Below, piece after piece: positions 1 through 5,731 of a DNA stretch of 8,161 nt. The notes under the pieces were generated by a model that worked only from the letters and a program-made list of their open reading frames with translations, did no database searches and was not told the origin of the DNA. The translations under genes were made by a program, and so were the position numbers. Source of the DNA: an uncultured Acetatifactor sp. (lineage in GTDB: Bacteria; Bacillota; Clostridia; Lachnospirales; Lachnospiraceae); contig CAKRRS010000102.1 of assembly GCA_934394665.1 (NCBI GenBank), forward strand, positions 1 through 8,161. The letters are read 5' to 3'. Each line of letters begins with the position of its first letter. The first letter of the stretch is position 1.

Positions 1-6
1 GGCTAA

Positions 7-12
7 CCTTCC
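7..12 (-). promoter_or_regulatory. Ribosome binding site of the next feo gene, outside the window
   Basis: On the minus strand the 30 bases after the FeoA stop codon contain AGCAGGAAGG, a good Shine-Dalgarno-like sequence, ending a few bases before the window edge. A start codon would fall just outside the window. By feo operon convention the next gene should be feoB, the Fe2+ permease, but none of its coding sequence is visible. Confidence 0.55.
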
Positions 13-30
13 TGCTAAAAAAAAGATCAT

Positions 31-252
31 TTACTCAACGCAAATCATCTCAGCGTCTGCCTTACGAAGAGACAGCTCATAGCCTCTGACAGTTACTTCC
101 ACGGGATCTCCCAAAGGAGCAACCTTTCTCACATAGATCTCAACACCTTTGGTAATGCCCATGTCCATGATACGTCTCTTGACAGGACCTTCGCCATTCA
201 GTTTGGTTACCTTTACGGTCTGACCGCAGGGAACTTCCTTCAATGTCTTCAT
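31..252 (-). CDS. feoA: FeoA family ferrous iron transport accessory protein (second copy)
   Basis: This 73-residue protein is a complete SH3-like FeoA domain. The family hallmark is seen in the block RRIMDMGITKGVEIYVRKVA followed by PLGDPVEVTVRGYELSLRKADAEMI, which matches the usual FeoA core and ending. FeoA is a small cytoplasmic partner of the FeoB Fe2+ permease and is thought to bind its cytosolic part. The ATG start is supported by AGGAGG a few bases upstream. The gene lies 41 bases downstream of another FeoA gene, in the same direction, and ahead of what is probably feoB. It is very likely transcribed from the iron-controlled promoter near 592-620. I see nothing broken in it. Confidence 0.95.
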   Translation of the reverse strand: MKTLKEVPCGQTVKVTKLNGEGPVKRRIMDMGITKGVEIYVRKVAPLGDPVEVTVRGYELSLRKADAEMICVE

Positions 253-293
253 TTTCTCCTCCTATTTAGCATCTTTTTGGTGGCGTCTTACGA

Positions 294-506
294 CTACACC
301 ATGATTTTATTGGCCATATCCTTGCCGATGGCTACTCTTGATTCCTTGATATTCACAATCAGGTTGCCTTCGGTCTGGGACACAACTGTCACTTTACCGC
401 CTACTACAAATCCGAGGGTCTCCAGGAACTTTCGGATCTCCTCCTTGCCGCCGATCCTCTGGATCGTGTTCTCTTCTCCGGCTGTTACCATACTCAGGGG
501 CATCAT
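294..506 (-). CDS. feoA: FeoA family ferrous iron transport accessory protein (first copy)
   Basis: The 70-residue protein beginning MMPLSMVTAGEENTIQRIGG is a FeoA domain of a more divergent type than its neighbour. The core FLETLGFVVGGKVTVVS and the ending NLIVNIKESRVAIGKDMANK are typical of the FeoA that opens clostridial feo operons. The reading frame is open to an ATG at 554, which would add 16 residues. I prefer the ATG at 504-506 because GGAAGG lies 8 bases before it, because the upstream ATG has only a weak site, and because FeoA proteins normally begin with this MMPL-like sequence. It is the first gene after the promoter at 592-620, and its product probably works with FeoB in Fe2+ uptake. 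Carrying two FeoA genes in tandem is common in Clostridia. Confidence 0.93.
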   Translation of the reverse strand: MMPLSMVTAGEENTIQRIGGKEEIRKFLETLGFVVGGKVTVVSQTEGNLIVNIKESRVAIGKDMANKIMV

Positions 507-562
507 ACACACTTCCTTCCCTTCAATAGTATTGAACTGCTTGTGGTTTCTCATTAACTCTT

Positions 563-581
563 AATGAGATTCATTCTCATT
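563..581. promoter_or_regulatory. Fur-like inverted repeat in the feo leader
   Basis: AATGAGATTCATTCTCATT is an imperfect palindrome. Its central 15 bases, TGAGATTCATTCTCA, match the Fur 7-1-7 consensus TGATAATnATTATCA at all but three positions. It lies just downstream of the expected feo transcription start near 585, where a bound repressor would block elongation or promoter clearance. Fur binding is inferred from resemblance only. The same repeat could instead act as a small RNA stem in the leader. Confidence 0.45.
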
Positions 582-587
582 TCACGT

Positions 588-605
588 GGTTAGTATATAC
601 TAACC
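588..605. promoter_or_regulatory. Perfect 18-bp palindrome, probable DtxR-family operator
   Basis: GGTTAGTATATACTAACC is its own reverse complement over all 18 bases. The half-site GGTTAG...CTAACC resembles that of the DtxR/IdeR operator (TTAGGTTAG and its mirror). It covers the -10 hexamer of the feo promoter completely, and the gene for a DtxR-family regulator starts about 210 bases away on the other strand. Binding by that regulator with Fe2+ would occlude the promoter. The sequence and overlap are seen directly; the identity of the binding protein is inferred. Confidence 0.75.
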
Positions 606-620
606 TTTTTTTACTGTCAA
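592..620 (-). promoter_or_regulatory. Promoter of the feo operon
   Basis: On the minus strand TTGACA (615-620) and TATACT (592-597) are separated by exactly 17 bases, a near-perfect housekeeping sigma promoter. Transcription should start near 585, giving a leader of about 80 bases before the preferred feoA start at 506. The -10 box sits inside the 18-bp palindrome, so this strong promoter is expected to be tightly repressible. Confidence 0.85.
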
Positions 621-695
621 TATATTTTTTTGATTTTTTTCATAGAAATCTCGTGGGAATTGCTTATTGATATTTTTTCTCATTAAGTTGAAATC

Positions 696-724
696 TTGCA
701 TTTCCTACCCTTTTCTGCTATTCT
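696..724 (+). promoter_or_regulatory. Candidate promoter of the DtxR-family regulator gene
   Basis: TTGCAT (696-701) and TATTCT (719-724) are spaced by 17 bases and lie about 90 bases before the regulator start at 815. Each hexamer is an acceptable but not strong match to consensus. No copy of the feo palindrome overlaps it, so simple autoregulation through the same site is not evident. Confidence 0.4.
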
Positions 725-814
725 TATTGTAATGCCTGCGGATGGTTAAGTTTCCATATGTAGAGCAGGTATTTCGGTTCAAAATGCTATGTATGGGAAG
801 GGTATGGTCATTAC

Positions 815-1180
815 ATGAAAATACAGGAATCTGCAGAAAACTATCTGGAAACAATCCTTGTGCTGAAAAAAAAGAACGGTGTGGTCCGTTCCATTGATAT
901 TGCCAACGATCTGGGCGTGTCCAAACCCAGCGTCAGCGTCGCTATGAAGAATCTCCGCAATGGGGAATATATTGAAATGGACAAGGAAGGCTACATCACC
1001 CTGCTGGATAAGGGGCGGGAAATTGCAGAAAAAATCTATGAACGTCACACATTTCTTACGGACTGGCTGACTTCCATCGGTGTGGATCCCACCGTTGCTG
1101 CTGAGGATGCCTGCCGTATCGAGCATGTGATCAGTGCAGAGACTTTCACTGCTATGAAAAAGACATTGAAGACGAAATAG
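815..1180 (+). CDS. DtxR/IdeR-type iron-dependent transcriptional regulator
   Basis: This 121-residue protein is a two-domain metalloregulator of the DtxR/MntR family. Residues 1-62 form the winged helix with the recognition segment DLGVSKPSVSVAMKNL; residues 63-121 form the metal-binding and dimerisation domain. Aligned by eye with known members, E12, H78, C100, E103 and H104 fall at metal-ligand positions. The motif DACRIEH has cysteine where the manganese sensor MntR has glutamate, as in the iron sensors DtxR and IdeR, which suggests Fe2+ sensing. There is no C-terminal SH3-like domain, so it is of the short form. The ATG at 815 is preceded by GGAAGG at a longish 13 bases. It is divergent from two feoA genes and followed by a good terminator, so it is probably monocistronic and represses feo when iron is plentiful. 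Confidence 0.95.
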   Translation: MKIQESAENYLETILVLKKKNGVVRSIDIANDLGVSKPSVSVAMKNLRNGEYIEMDKEGYITLLDKGREIAEKIYERHTFLTDWLTSIGVDPTVAAEDACRIEHVISAETFTAMKKTLKTK

Positions 1181-1218
1181 AACTCACAGTGAATCATTGC
1201 ATGTTATTTGAAAGCAAG

Positions 1219-1250
1219 AACTCCCGGTGCGATATTGCTCCGGGAGTTTT
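1219..1250 (+). terminator. Rho-independent terminator after the regulator gene
   Basis: AACTCCCGG (1219-1227) pairs perfectly with CCGGGAGTT (1240-1248) across a 12-base loop and runs into TTTT. It lies about 40 bases past the stop codon of the regulator gene. A T-run is lacking on the other side, so it should act mainly on plus-strand transcripts. Confidence 0.85.
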
Positions 1251-1281
1251 GTTATTATCATAAGCTCATTACATGCGCTCA

Positions 1282-1752
1282 TTAAATCTTAATTGTCACC
1301 CATTTTCCCTGTCGGAACCGAATCGACGCGAACAGGAATCTGGATACCTGATCCGCCAGAATGCCCATCCAGATACCGGTCATTCCCAGTCCCAGGGGAA
1401 ATCCGAAAATATAGGATGCCGCAGATATTCACCAGATTGGAGATCAGATTCGTCCTAAGGGCAATCATTGTATTGCCAGCACCGCGCTGTGCCGCATTGA
1501 TTCCCATGGACAATACGTTGAAGATCATGCCGCCCATGATGATCCGGTAGTATCTTGCCGCCATGGCATGGGTGTCCTCACTCGATCCGCAAAATTCGAT
1601 GATCTGATCCGCGAATCCCACTGTCAGCGCACTGATGATCACGGCGGCCACTATGCAGAAGCAGATGGTCATCACCAGAATCTTGTTGGCGCCGGCCACG
1701 CCAGCCGGATCGCTTCTTTTGTCAGGGAACCCTGTGTTTGTTCTGTGCTCAT
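1282..1752 (-). pseudogene. Decayed MATE family multidrug/cation efflux gene
   Basis: Three blocks of a MATE antiporter survive in order, each in a different frame from the next. Block 1 (1690-1752) starts MSTEQTQGSL and ends EAIRLAWPA, a normal MATE N-terminus. Block 2 (about 1421-1690) runs from GANKILVMTI through the N-half motif QRGAGNTMIALRTNLISNLV. Block 3 (1282 to about 1415) contains GFPLGLGMTGIWMGILADQ and the C-terminus ending RQGKWVTIKI. Together they give about 155 residues, against roughly 440-460 for an intact 12-helix MATE. So at least two large internal deletions have occurred, one removing about 70-80 residues after the N-terminus and one removing most of the C-terminal half, with a frame change at each joint. 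It cannot make a working transporter. The N-terminal frame stops after 26 residues (...WPAPTRFW). Confidence 0.88.
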
Positions 1753-1965
1753 AGCTATGTTACCTATTACCTTTTCTTGGATATTTCCTGTTTCTGATAG
1801 TCATAATGCTTTATTACACTCTTAATCATACACCAAAACCTCCGTTTGCCGATAGTCCCAAATTTTTGTCCTCATTTTATAGCTAGACACATAATTTTAT
1901 CTCATTTTCATACAATACTAATCAGACCATACACGGATATTGACACATGCAAAATCATATTTTCA

Positions 1966-1972
1966 AAGGAGG
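1966..1972 (+). promoter_or_regulatory. Strong ribosome binding site fixing the TspO start
   Basis: AAGGAGG lies 5 bases before the ATG at 1978. It decides against an upstream ATG in the same frame at 1846, which would add 44 residues with no resemblance to the family. Confidence 0.9.
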
Positions 1973-1977
1973 CTCCC

Positions 1978-2463
1978 ATGCAACTCTCCGACAAATTTCA
2001 CAATATTCACTGGAAAAATCTCATCACTGCTGTTGCCATCCCTCTGGCAGTAGGCGGACTCTCCGCCTGGATCACCATGGACGGCATGAAAGCCTTTGAA
2101 ACAGTGAATCAGCCTCCCCTGACACCGCCTATGTGGCTCTTCCCGGTGGTGTGGAGTATCCTGTTCGTCCTTATGGGAATCGCCTCTTACCTCGTTGTCA
2201 TGCAAAAAGGCGAGGACACGAAAGCCCTCACCCTGTATGCTGTACAGCTTATCTTTAATTTTTTCTGGTCCATCTGGTTCTTCAACCTGGGATGGTATCT
2301 TTTCGCCTTTTTGTGGCTGGTCGCTCTGTGGATCCTGATCCTCGCCACTACCGTTGCTTTTTACCGCATCTCGAAGCCTGCCGCATGGCTGATGCTGCCT
2401 TATCTGGTGTGGGTTGCGTTCGCGGGGTATCTGAATCTGGGGGTGTGGTGGCTGAACCGGTGA
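1978..2463 (+). CDS. tspO: TspO/MBR family integral membrane protein
   Basis: The 161-residue protein has the length and about five membrane helices typical of the TspO/MBR family (bacterial relatives of the mitochondrial translocator protein). Clear landmarks are NQPPLTPPMWLFPVVW (residues 44-59), NFFWSIWFF (94-102) and the C-terminal PYLVWVAFAGYLN (141-153), with the expected abundance of tryptophan. Family members bind porphyrins and related tetrapyrroles and have been linked to stress responses; the role here cannot be read from sequence. It stands alone between the MATE remnant and a gene-poor region. I see no convincing terminator of its own downstream. A TTGACA at 1940-1945 lies upstream but lacks a -10 at normal spacing, so I do not call a promoter. 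Confidence 0.95.
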   Translation: MQLSDKFHNIHWKNLITAVAIPLAVGGLSAWITMDGMKAFETVNQPPLTPPMWLFPVVWSILFVLMGIASYLVVMQKGEDTKALTLYAVQLIFNFFWSIWFFNLGWYLFAFLWLVALWILILATTVAFYRISKPAAWLMLPYLVWVAFAGYLNLGVWWLNR

Positions 2464-2503
2464 TTTCACGAATTCATCCGATTGACCCTGAAGATATTGA
2501 TAC

Positions 2504-2680
2504 TCATAGGCAATGTAAATCTTTTTTTCCCAATTCCTTTTCCATAATATTTTTAATTGCTTTAATATCTGTGAAAGTTAATTTAATTCCACAATTGTAC
2601 ATTGCCAATACTTCATTCAAATTTTCAACCAATAGCTTATCCAGTTTCTTATGTATTATTATAGGTTTCTCTTGTGACAA
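2504..2680 (-). pseudogene. Short coding-like remnant, unknown family
   Basis: Read from a TTG at 2678-2680, this frame gives 58 residues including IIIHKKLDKLLVENLNEVLA and ending ...MEKELGKKDLHCL. The charged, amphipathic composition looks like real protein rather than a shadow of something on the other strand. An in-frame TGA lies 12 bases upstream of the TTG, there is no ATG at the start, and I see no ribosome binding site. It begins immediately after a hairpin and the tandem repeats. It may be the 3' end of a lost gene or part of a dispersed repeat element. I do not recognise the family. Confidence 0.35.
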
Positions 2681-2682
2681 AA

Positions 2683-2708
2683 TTCCCCATCAGTTACCTG
2701 ATGGGGAA
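2683..2708 (-). terminator. Strong hairpin, probable terminator of the secreted-protein operon
   Basis: TTCCCCATCAG (2683-2693) and CTGATGGGGAA (2698-2708) form a perfect 11-bp stem with a 4-base loop. Read on the minus strand the stem runs into AATTTTG, giving a short U-run, while the plus side has none. It is the first strong hairpin about 190 bases beyond the last gene of the minus-strand operon. It also abuts the tandem repeats, so it may belong to a repeat element that doubles as a terminator. Confidence 0.6.
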
Positions 2709-2812
2709 CATTTACGAACTATACTATTTCTATCCCACCTGTATAGCAAGTGGCTTCATTTACGAACTGATTTACTTATATCCCGCACCATCAGCAAGCG
2801 GCAACCATTTAC
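2709..2812. repeat. Tandem 48/49-bp direct repeats with conserved stems
   Basis: CATTTACGAACT occurs at 2709 and 2757, and CATTTAC again at 2806, giving two full units (48 and 49 bp) and a stub. The full units agree at most positions. Each has a 4-bp stem at the same offset: CCAC/GTGG in the first (2735-2738 with 2750-2753) and CCGC/GCGG in the second (2783-2786 with 2798-2801), both with 11-base loops. The one stem difference is an A-T to G-C double change that preserves pairing. The adjoining hairpin at 2683-2708 continues the pattern. It resembles REP- or BIME-like extragenic elements; no transposase is present. Confidence 0.7.
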
Positions 2813-2897
2813 TTCTAAAATTAGTATATATGGTTCGTATGAATTTATCAACCAATTTTTCAAATTGTTTAAATTTTTCTGTGCTTTCCTTAAGCTC

Positions 2898-4613
2898 TTA
2901 TTTTTCTAATCCGTATGTCCTTATCCGCCATCCGCCTTCTTGCTTCTCAAAGTCCATAAAAAGATAGAACAAGGAGTCTTCTCCTGCCGGCAAAAATTCC
3001 GCCTGCGCTGTGTAGGTTACCCCTGTTTCATCCCCCACATCTGCTAATCCTTTTATCTCATTTATACTAACAGTTTCTGTTCCTTTAGATTCTCGAGAAT
3101 CTGTATATGTATCCAGTGTTCCACTGTAATCTTCCACTAAATACTTTTTAATTGTTTCTGAATCACCCTGAAAATAGGCCTCAGAAAATTCTTTTGCTAT
3201 CTCGTATACTATATTTCTATCCTCGTTCCCAGCCACTTCTCCTGTTATCCTCAGTGTATCATACTGTGGCGCTAATAATTCGTCGCCTTTCCCGTCTCTG
3301 TAATAATTATCAATTAACCTAACGTCTTCTATATACCACCCATCTTTCCGATAAGATACCTCTGTACATTTCATGGTATCGCCATTAATATTATCCTCCA
3401 GAAGAGAAATAAAACGGACCATCGTTTTTCCGTCTTTTTCAAATAAGGTTGCTCCAATGTACATTTCCTGACCACCAAATCCATCCGGCTGTTCCAAATC
3501 AATGTTTGGATTGTAAATAAAATTATTTGGATATTCTACCCATCCGGTATCCTCTAAATGCAGAATCGAAATTGTAACAGCACCAAAATTACTCCCAAAG
3601 ATGTATCTATTCCATAATACATCCGCCTTACCGTCTCCTGATAAATCACCAGTAGTAATCGTTGAACCATAAACATATGTTTCATAGTCTTTTATTGCCA
3701 CATCTGCGCCATTCACATTCGCTATGAGTCGTGTACCATCTTTTGCTAAGTCATCGATATCGCCGTAATTTTCAACGCGCACTTTATCGTCTTTCCCATC
3801 TCCATCTAAATCTGCACTTATTTCAGTCTCAGAATTAATGAGCATGCTGCTCGTGTCCTTTTCTTTAGATGTATCCGAAGCAATCGTCTGAGATTCCGGT
3901 GTCTCAACTTCCTGTGCCTGAATCTCCGGCTCGCTATCGGCGATTTCAATCTGATCCGCCAAATCCATGCAATCTATATAATGATCTCCTATCCGGAACG
4001 CATAGAAACTTCTGTAATCCGAGGTCATAGGGTCTGTATCCTGATGCTTTCCGGTATTATTATCCTGAAAATATTTCGGAAGGTAATCAGACTGCATATG
4101 TATGTCCTTCGCATCCATGTTCTGCAGATAAACATAAATAATGGTATTACTGTCATCTAACGTGATGGCATATTCATATCGGTCGGTCCAATTTGCCATT
4201 GCCACATACGCAACGCTGCAATAATTTTCTTCATCCTGATAAAGCATATTCGTCTGATCCTGATAAGAAAACTTCAAATTCCGCAGACGCTCTGTTTCTG
4301 CCTCATACTGTTCCCTGGTATATTGATTTTCCAAATAGATCTGGCAGGTTGCGGCAAATATTTCATCACGGGTCTGATAATAAAAATCTTGTGAAACGGT
4401 ATCCATATCTGCGGAAGGAAACACCGCTAACGGGCTGTATACTCCCTTTCCTTCTAATTTGTGGTATGCTTCTCCCTCCCGGGAAGTGATTCTTGTCCCA
4501 TAAATAAAATGATAGCATACGTAAGACAAAATTATCCCCAGCACAAGCACTGCTGCCACAACTGCAAGCACTGCTGCCACAACTGCAAATACTACTTTCT
4601 GCTTTTTGGTCAT
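2898..4613 (-). CDS. Membrane-anchored exported protein with FG-GAP-like and NTF2-like regions
   Basis: The 571-residue protein has an uncleaved-looking N-terminal anchor (about residues 7-33) and an extracellular remainder. Residues about 60-190 form an unrecognised domain. Residues 224-262 are an acidic, Ser/Thr-rich linker. Then two DxDGDG-type motifs follow, DLDGDGKDD (268-276) and DLSGDGKAD (323-331), of the kind that bind Ca2+ in FG-GAP/VCBS repeats. About 464-571 resembles a small NTF2-like domain (YEIAKEFSEAYFQGDSETIK... ending in GGWRIRTYGLEK). The frame is open to a TTG at 4631, but GGAGGA before the ATG at 4613 favours the shorter form, and the paralogue upstream begins with the same MTKKQKVVFAVVAA. 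It is the last gene of the operon, 32 bases after that paralogue. Its anchor carries a 21-bp in-frame duplication. The function is unknown; a surface or cell-wall-facing binding role is a guess. Confidence 0.85.
   Translation of the reverse strand: MTKKQKVVFAVVAAVLAVVAAVLVLGIILSYVCYHFIYGTRITSREGEAYHKLEGKGVYSPLAVFPSADMDTVSQDFYYQTRDEIFAATCQIYLENQYTREQYEAETERLRNLKFSYQDQTNMLYQDEENYCSVAYVAMANWTDRYEYAITLDDSNTIIYVYLQNMDAKDIHMQSDYLPKYFQDNNTGKHQDTDPMTSDYRSFYAFRIGDHYIDCMDLADQIEIADSEPEIQAQEVETPESQTIASDTSKEKDTSSMLINSETEISADLDGDGKDDKVRVENYGDIDDLAKDGTRLIANVNGADVAIKDYETYVYGSTITTGDLSGDGKADVLWNRYIFGSNFGAVTISILHLEDTGWVEYPNNFIYNPNIDLEQPDGFGGQEMYIGATLFEKDGKTMVRFISLLEDNINGDTMKCTEVSYRKDGWYIEDVRLIDNYYRDGKGDELLAPQYDTLRITGEVAGNEDRNIVYEIAKEFSEAYFQGDSETIKKYLVEDYSGTLDTYTDSRESKGTETVSINEIKGLADVGDETGVTYTAQAEFLPAGEDSLFYLFMDFEKQEGGWRIRTYGLEK
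4544..4585. repeat. 21-bp perfect tandem duplication inside the membrane anchor
   Basis: The 21 bases at 4544-4564 (starting CAAGCACTGCTGCC) are repeated exactly at 4565-4585. On the coding strand this duplicates seven residues, giving AVVAAVLAVVAAVL in the anchor helix. The paralogue at 5713 has a single copy with two base differences, so the duplication arose here after the genes diverged, or was lost there. Confidence 0.95.
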
Positions 4614-4645
4614 CTTTTGTTCCTCCCCCAATTATCATCACAATA

Positions 4646-5713
4646 TCATTCTTTTTCCAACAGGTAAAAAGCACAATCCATGGTAAGAATAACAAACTGT
4701 GTATTACCGGAAATCATTATGTTCACTGCCGGAGGCTGTCGTTTTATTCCATCTCTCGTGCCTCTTATTTCCAAATTCTGAAATTCATCATAATTCAGAA
4801 TCCAATCATAGAGTTCCGGATCGTCTTTTATAGCTTCCTTTACATAATAGATTAAATTACGTTCTTTTATAGGAGATACCTCATAAGAAGGTTCTAAAAT
4901 CTCGCATTGATAACGTTCATATTTTTCAAGCCCTTCACTGGAAAATACATCTTCATTTATCACAATATGATTGCCTATGATATCATGTCCTTCCGGATAA
5001 TTCGTATAATCGTTTTGTACGTGTGTAAAGCCAAGCAATTTTGTAACTTTCCACTCACCAAAAAGCAATTCTTCGATTTCATCCATGGATAATTCGTCCA
5101 CACTGCCATCTGCTATTTCCGGATCTGGCTCTATCGTTTCTTCCGCATTCAGATCTTCCGATTCTGTCTCGAGCATATTATTAATTCCGATAATTGATAG
5201 TTTCCAAGGTCCTGTTCCTTTATAAACATTGTCAAACCAGATTTGTCCATCCCCCATCATCACCCCTTGCCAATTACAAAACATTTTTCGGCATGTTTCA
5301 GCACGAATAGCCTCTACAAATTCTTGATTCAGCTTTCCATCAATATCGAGTTTTAAAAAATCTTCACGATTATTAACCGTAGTACCATTTATTGCAATAG
5401 GATATGAAATTTTCTCGGATAGCGCATCCCAATCATGCTTTAAAACATCATTTTTAATCTCTTCAGCAAATTGCTCCTCTGCTGTTACTCCTGTAGATGT
5501 CATATAATAATCTTCTTCTGTTTCGCTGCTTTGAATGCTTTCATCACTTTCACGTACTTCATAGTCTTCTGTATCACTCATGGCAGGCATCTTTTTTTCT
5601 TCAGGTGTACTGTCTATATGCTGATTTTTCATCAAAAATATGTAAGACATAATTATCCCCAGCACAAGCATTGCTGCCACAACCGCAAATACCACTTTCT
5701 GCTTTTTGGTCAT
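4646..5713 (-). CDS. Membrane-anchored exported protein with NTF2-like and lipocalin-like regions
   Basis: The 355-residue protein starts MTKKQKVVFAVVAAMLVLGI, an anchor helix (about 7-27) nearly identical in DNA to that of the next gene. A charged linker (about 30-77) leads to a first domain (about 78-180) with features of secreted NTF2-like proteins: SYPIAINGTTVNNREDFLKL, then MFCNWQGVMMGDGQIWF. A second acidic linker precedes a C-terminal region (about 212-355) opening LLFGEWKVTKLLGF and continuing IIGNHIVINEDVFSS, which looks like the start of a small lipocalin-like barrel. Domain names are by-eye resemblance only. The ATG at 5713 follows AGGGGAT at about 11 bases, a modest site, and the shared N-terminus confirms it. 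It starts 18 bases after the solute-binding protein gene, so it is very probably co-transcribed. Function is not known. Confidence 0.85.
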   Translation of the reverse strand: MTKKQKVVFAVVAAMLVLGIIMSYIFLMKNQHIDSTPEEKKMPAMSDTEDYEVRESDESIQSSETEEDYYMTSTGVTAEEQFAEEIKNDVLKHDWDALSEKISYPIAINGTTVNNREDFLKLDIDGKLNQEFVEAIRAETCRKMFCNWQGVMMGDGQIWFDNVYKGTGPWKLSIIGINNMLETESEDLNAEETIEPDPEIADGSVDELSMDEIEELLFGEWKVTKLLGFTHVQNDYTNYPEGHDIIGNHIVINEDVFSSEGLEKYERYQCEILEPSYEVSPIKERNLIYYVKEAIKDDPELYDWILNYDEFQNLEIRGTRDGIKRQPPAVNIMISGNTQFVILTMDCAFYLLEKE

Positions 5714-5731
5714 CTTTTTGTTTATCCCCTA

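Noticed and set aside
779..1126. Minus-strand open frame of 115 codons opposite the regulator gene
   Set aside because: It is the antisense of a clear DtxR-family gene and has no family resemblance or ribosome site.
1940..1968. TTGACA as the -35 box of a TspO promoter
   Set aside because: No acceptable -10 sequence lies 16-18 bases downstream.
1846..1977. Upstream extension of the TspO frame
   Set aside because: AAGGAGG sits right before the ATG at 1978, the extension resembles nothing in the family, and TspO proteins are about 160 residues long.
2674..2967. Plus-strand open frame of 97 codons containing two similar 16-residue units (IYELYYFYP and IYELIYLYP)
   Set aside because: The peptide repeat simply reflects the 48-bp DNA repeat, whose period is a multiple of three. 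The frame has no ribosome site and runs into the 3' end of the convergent gene.
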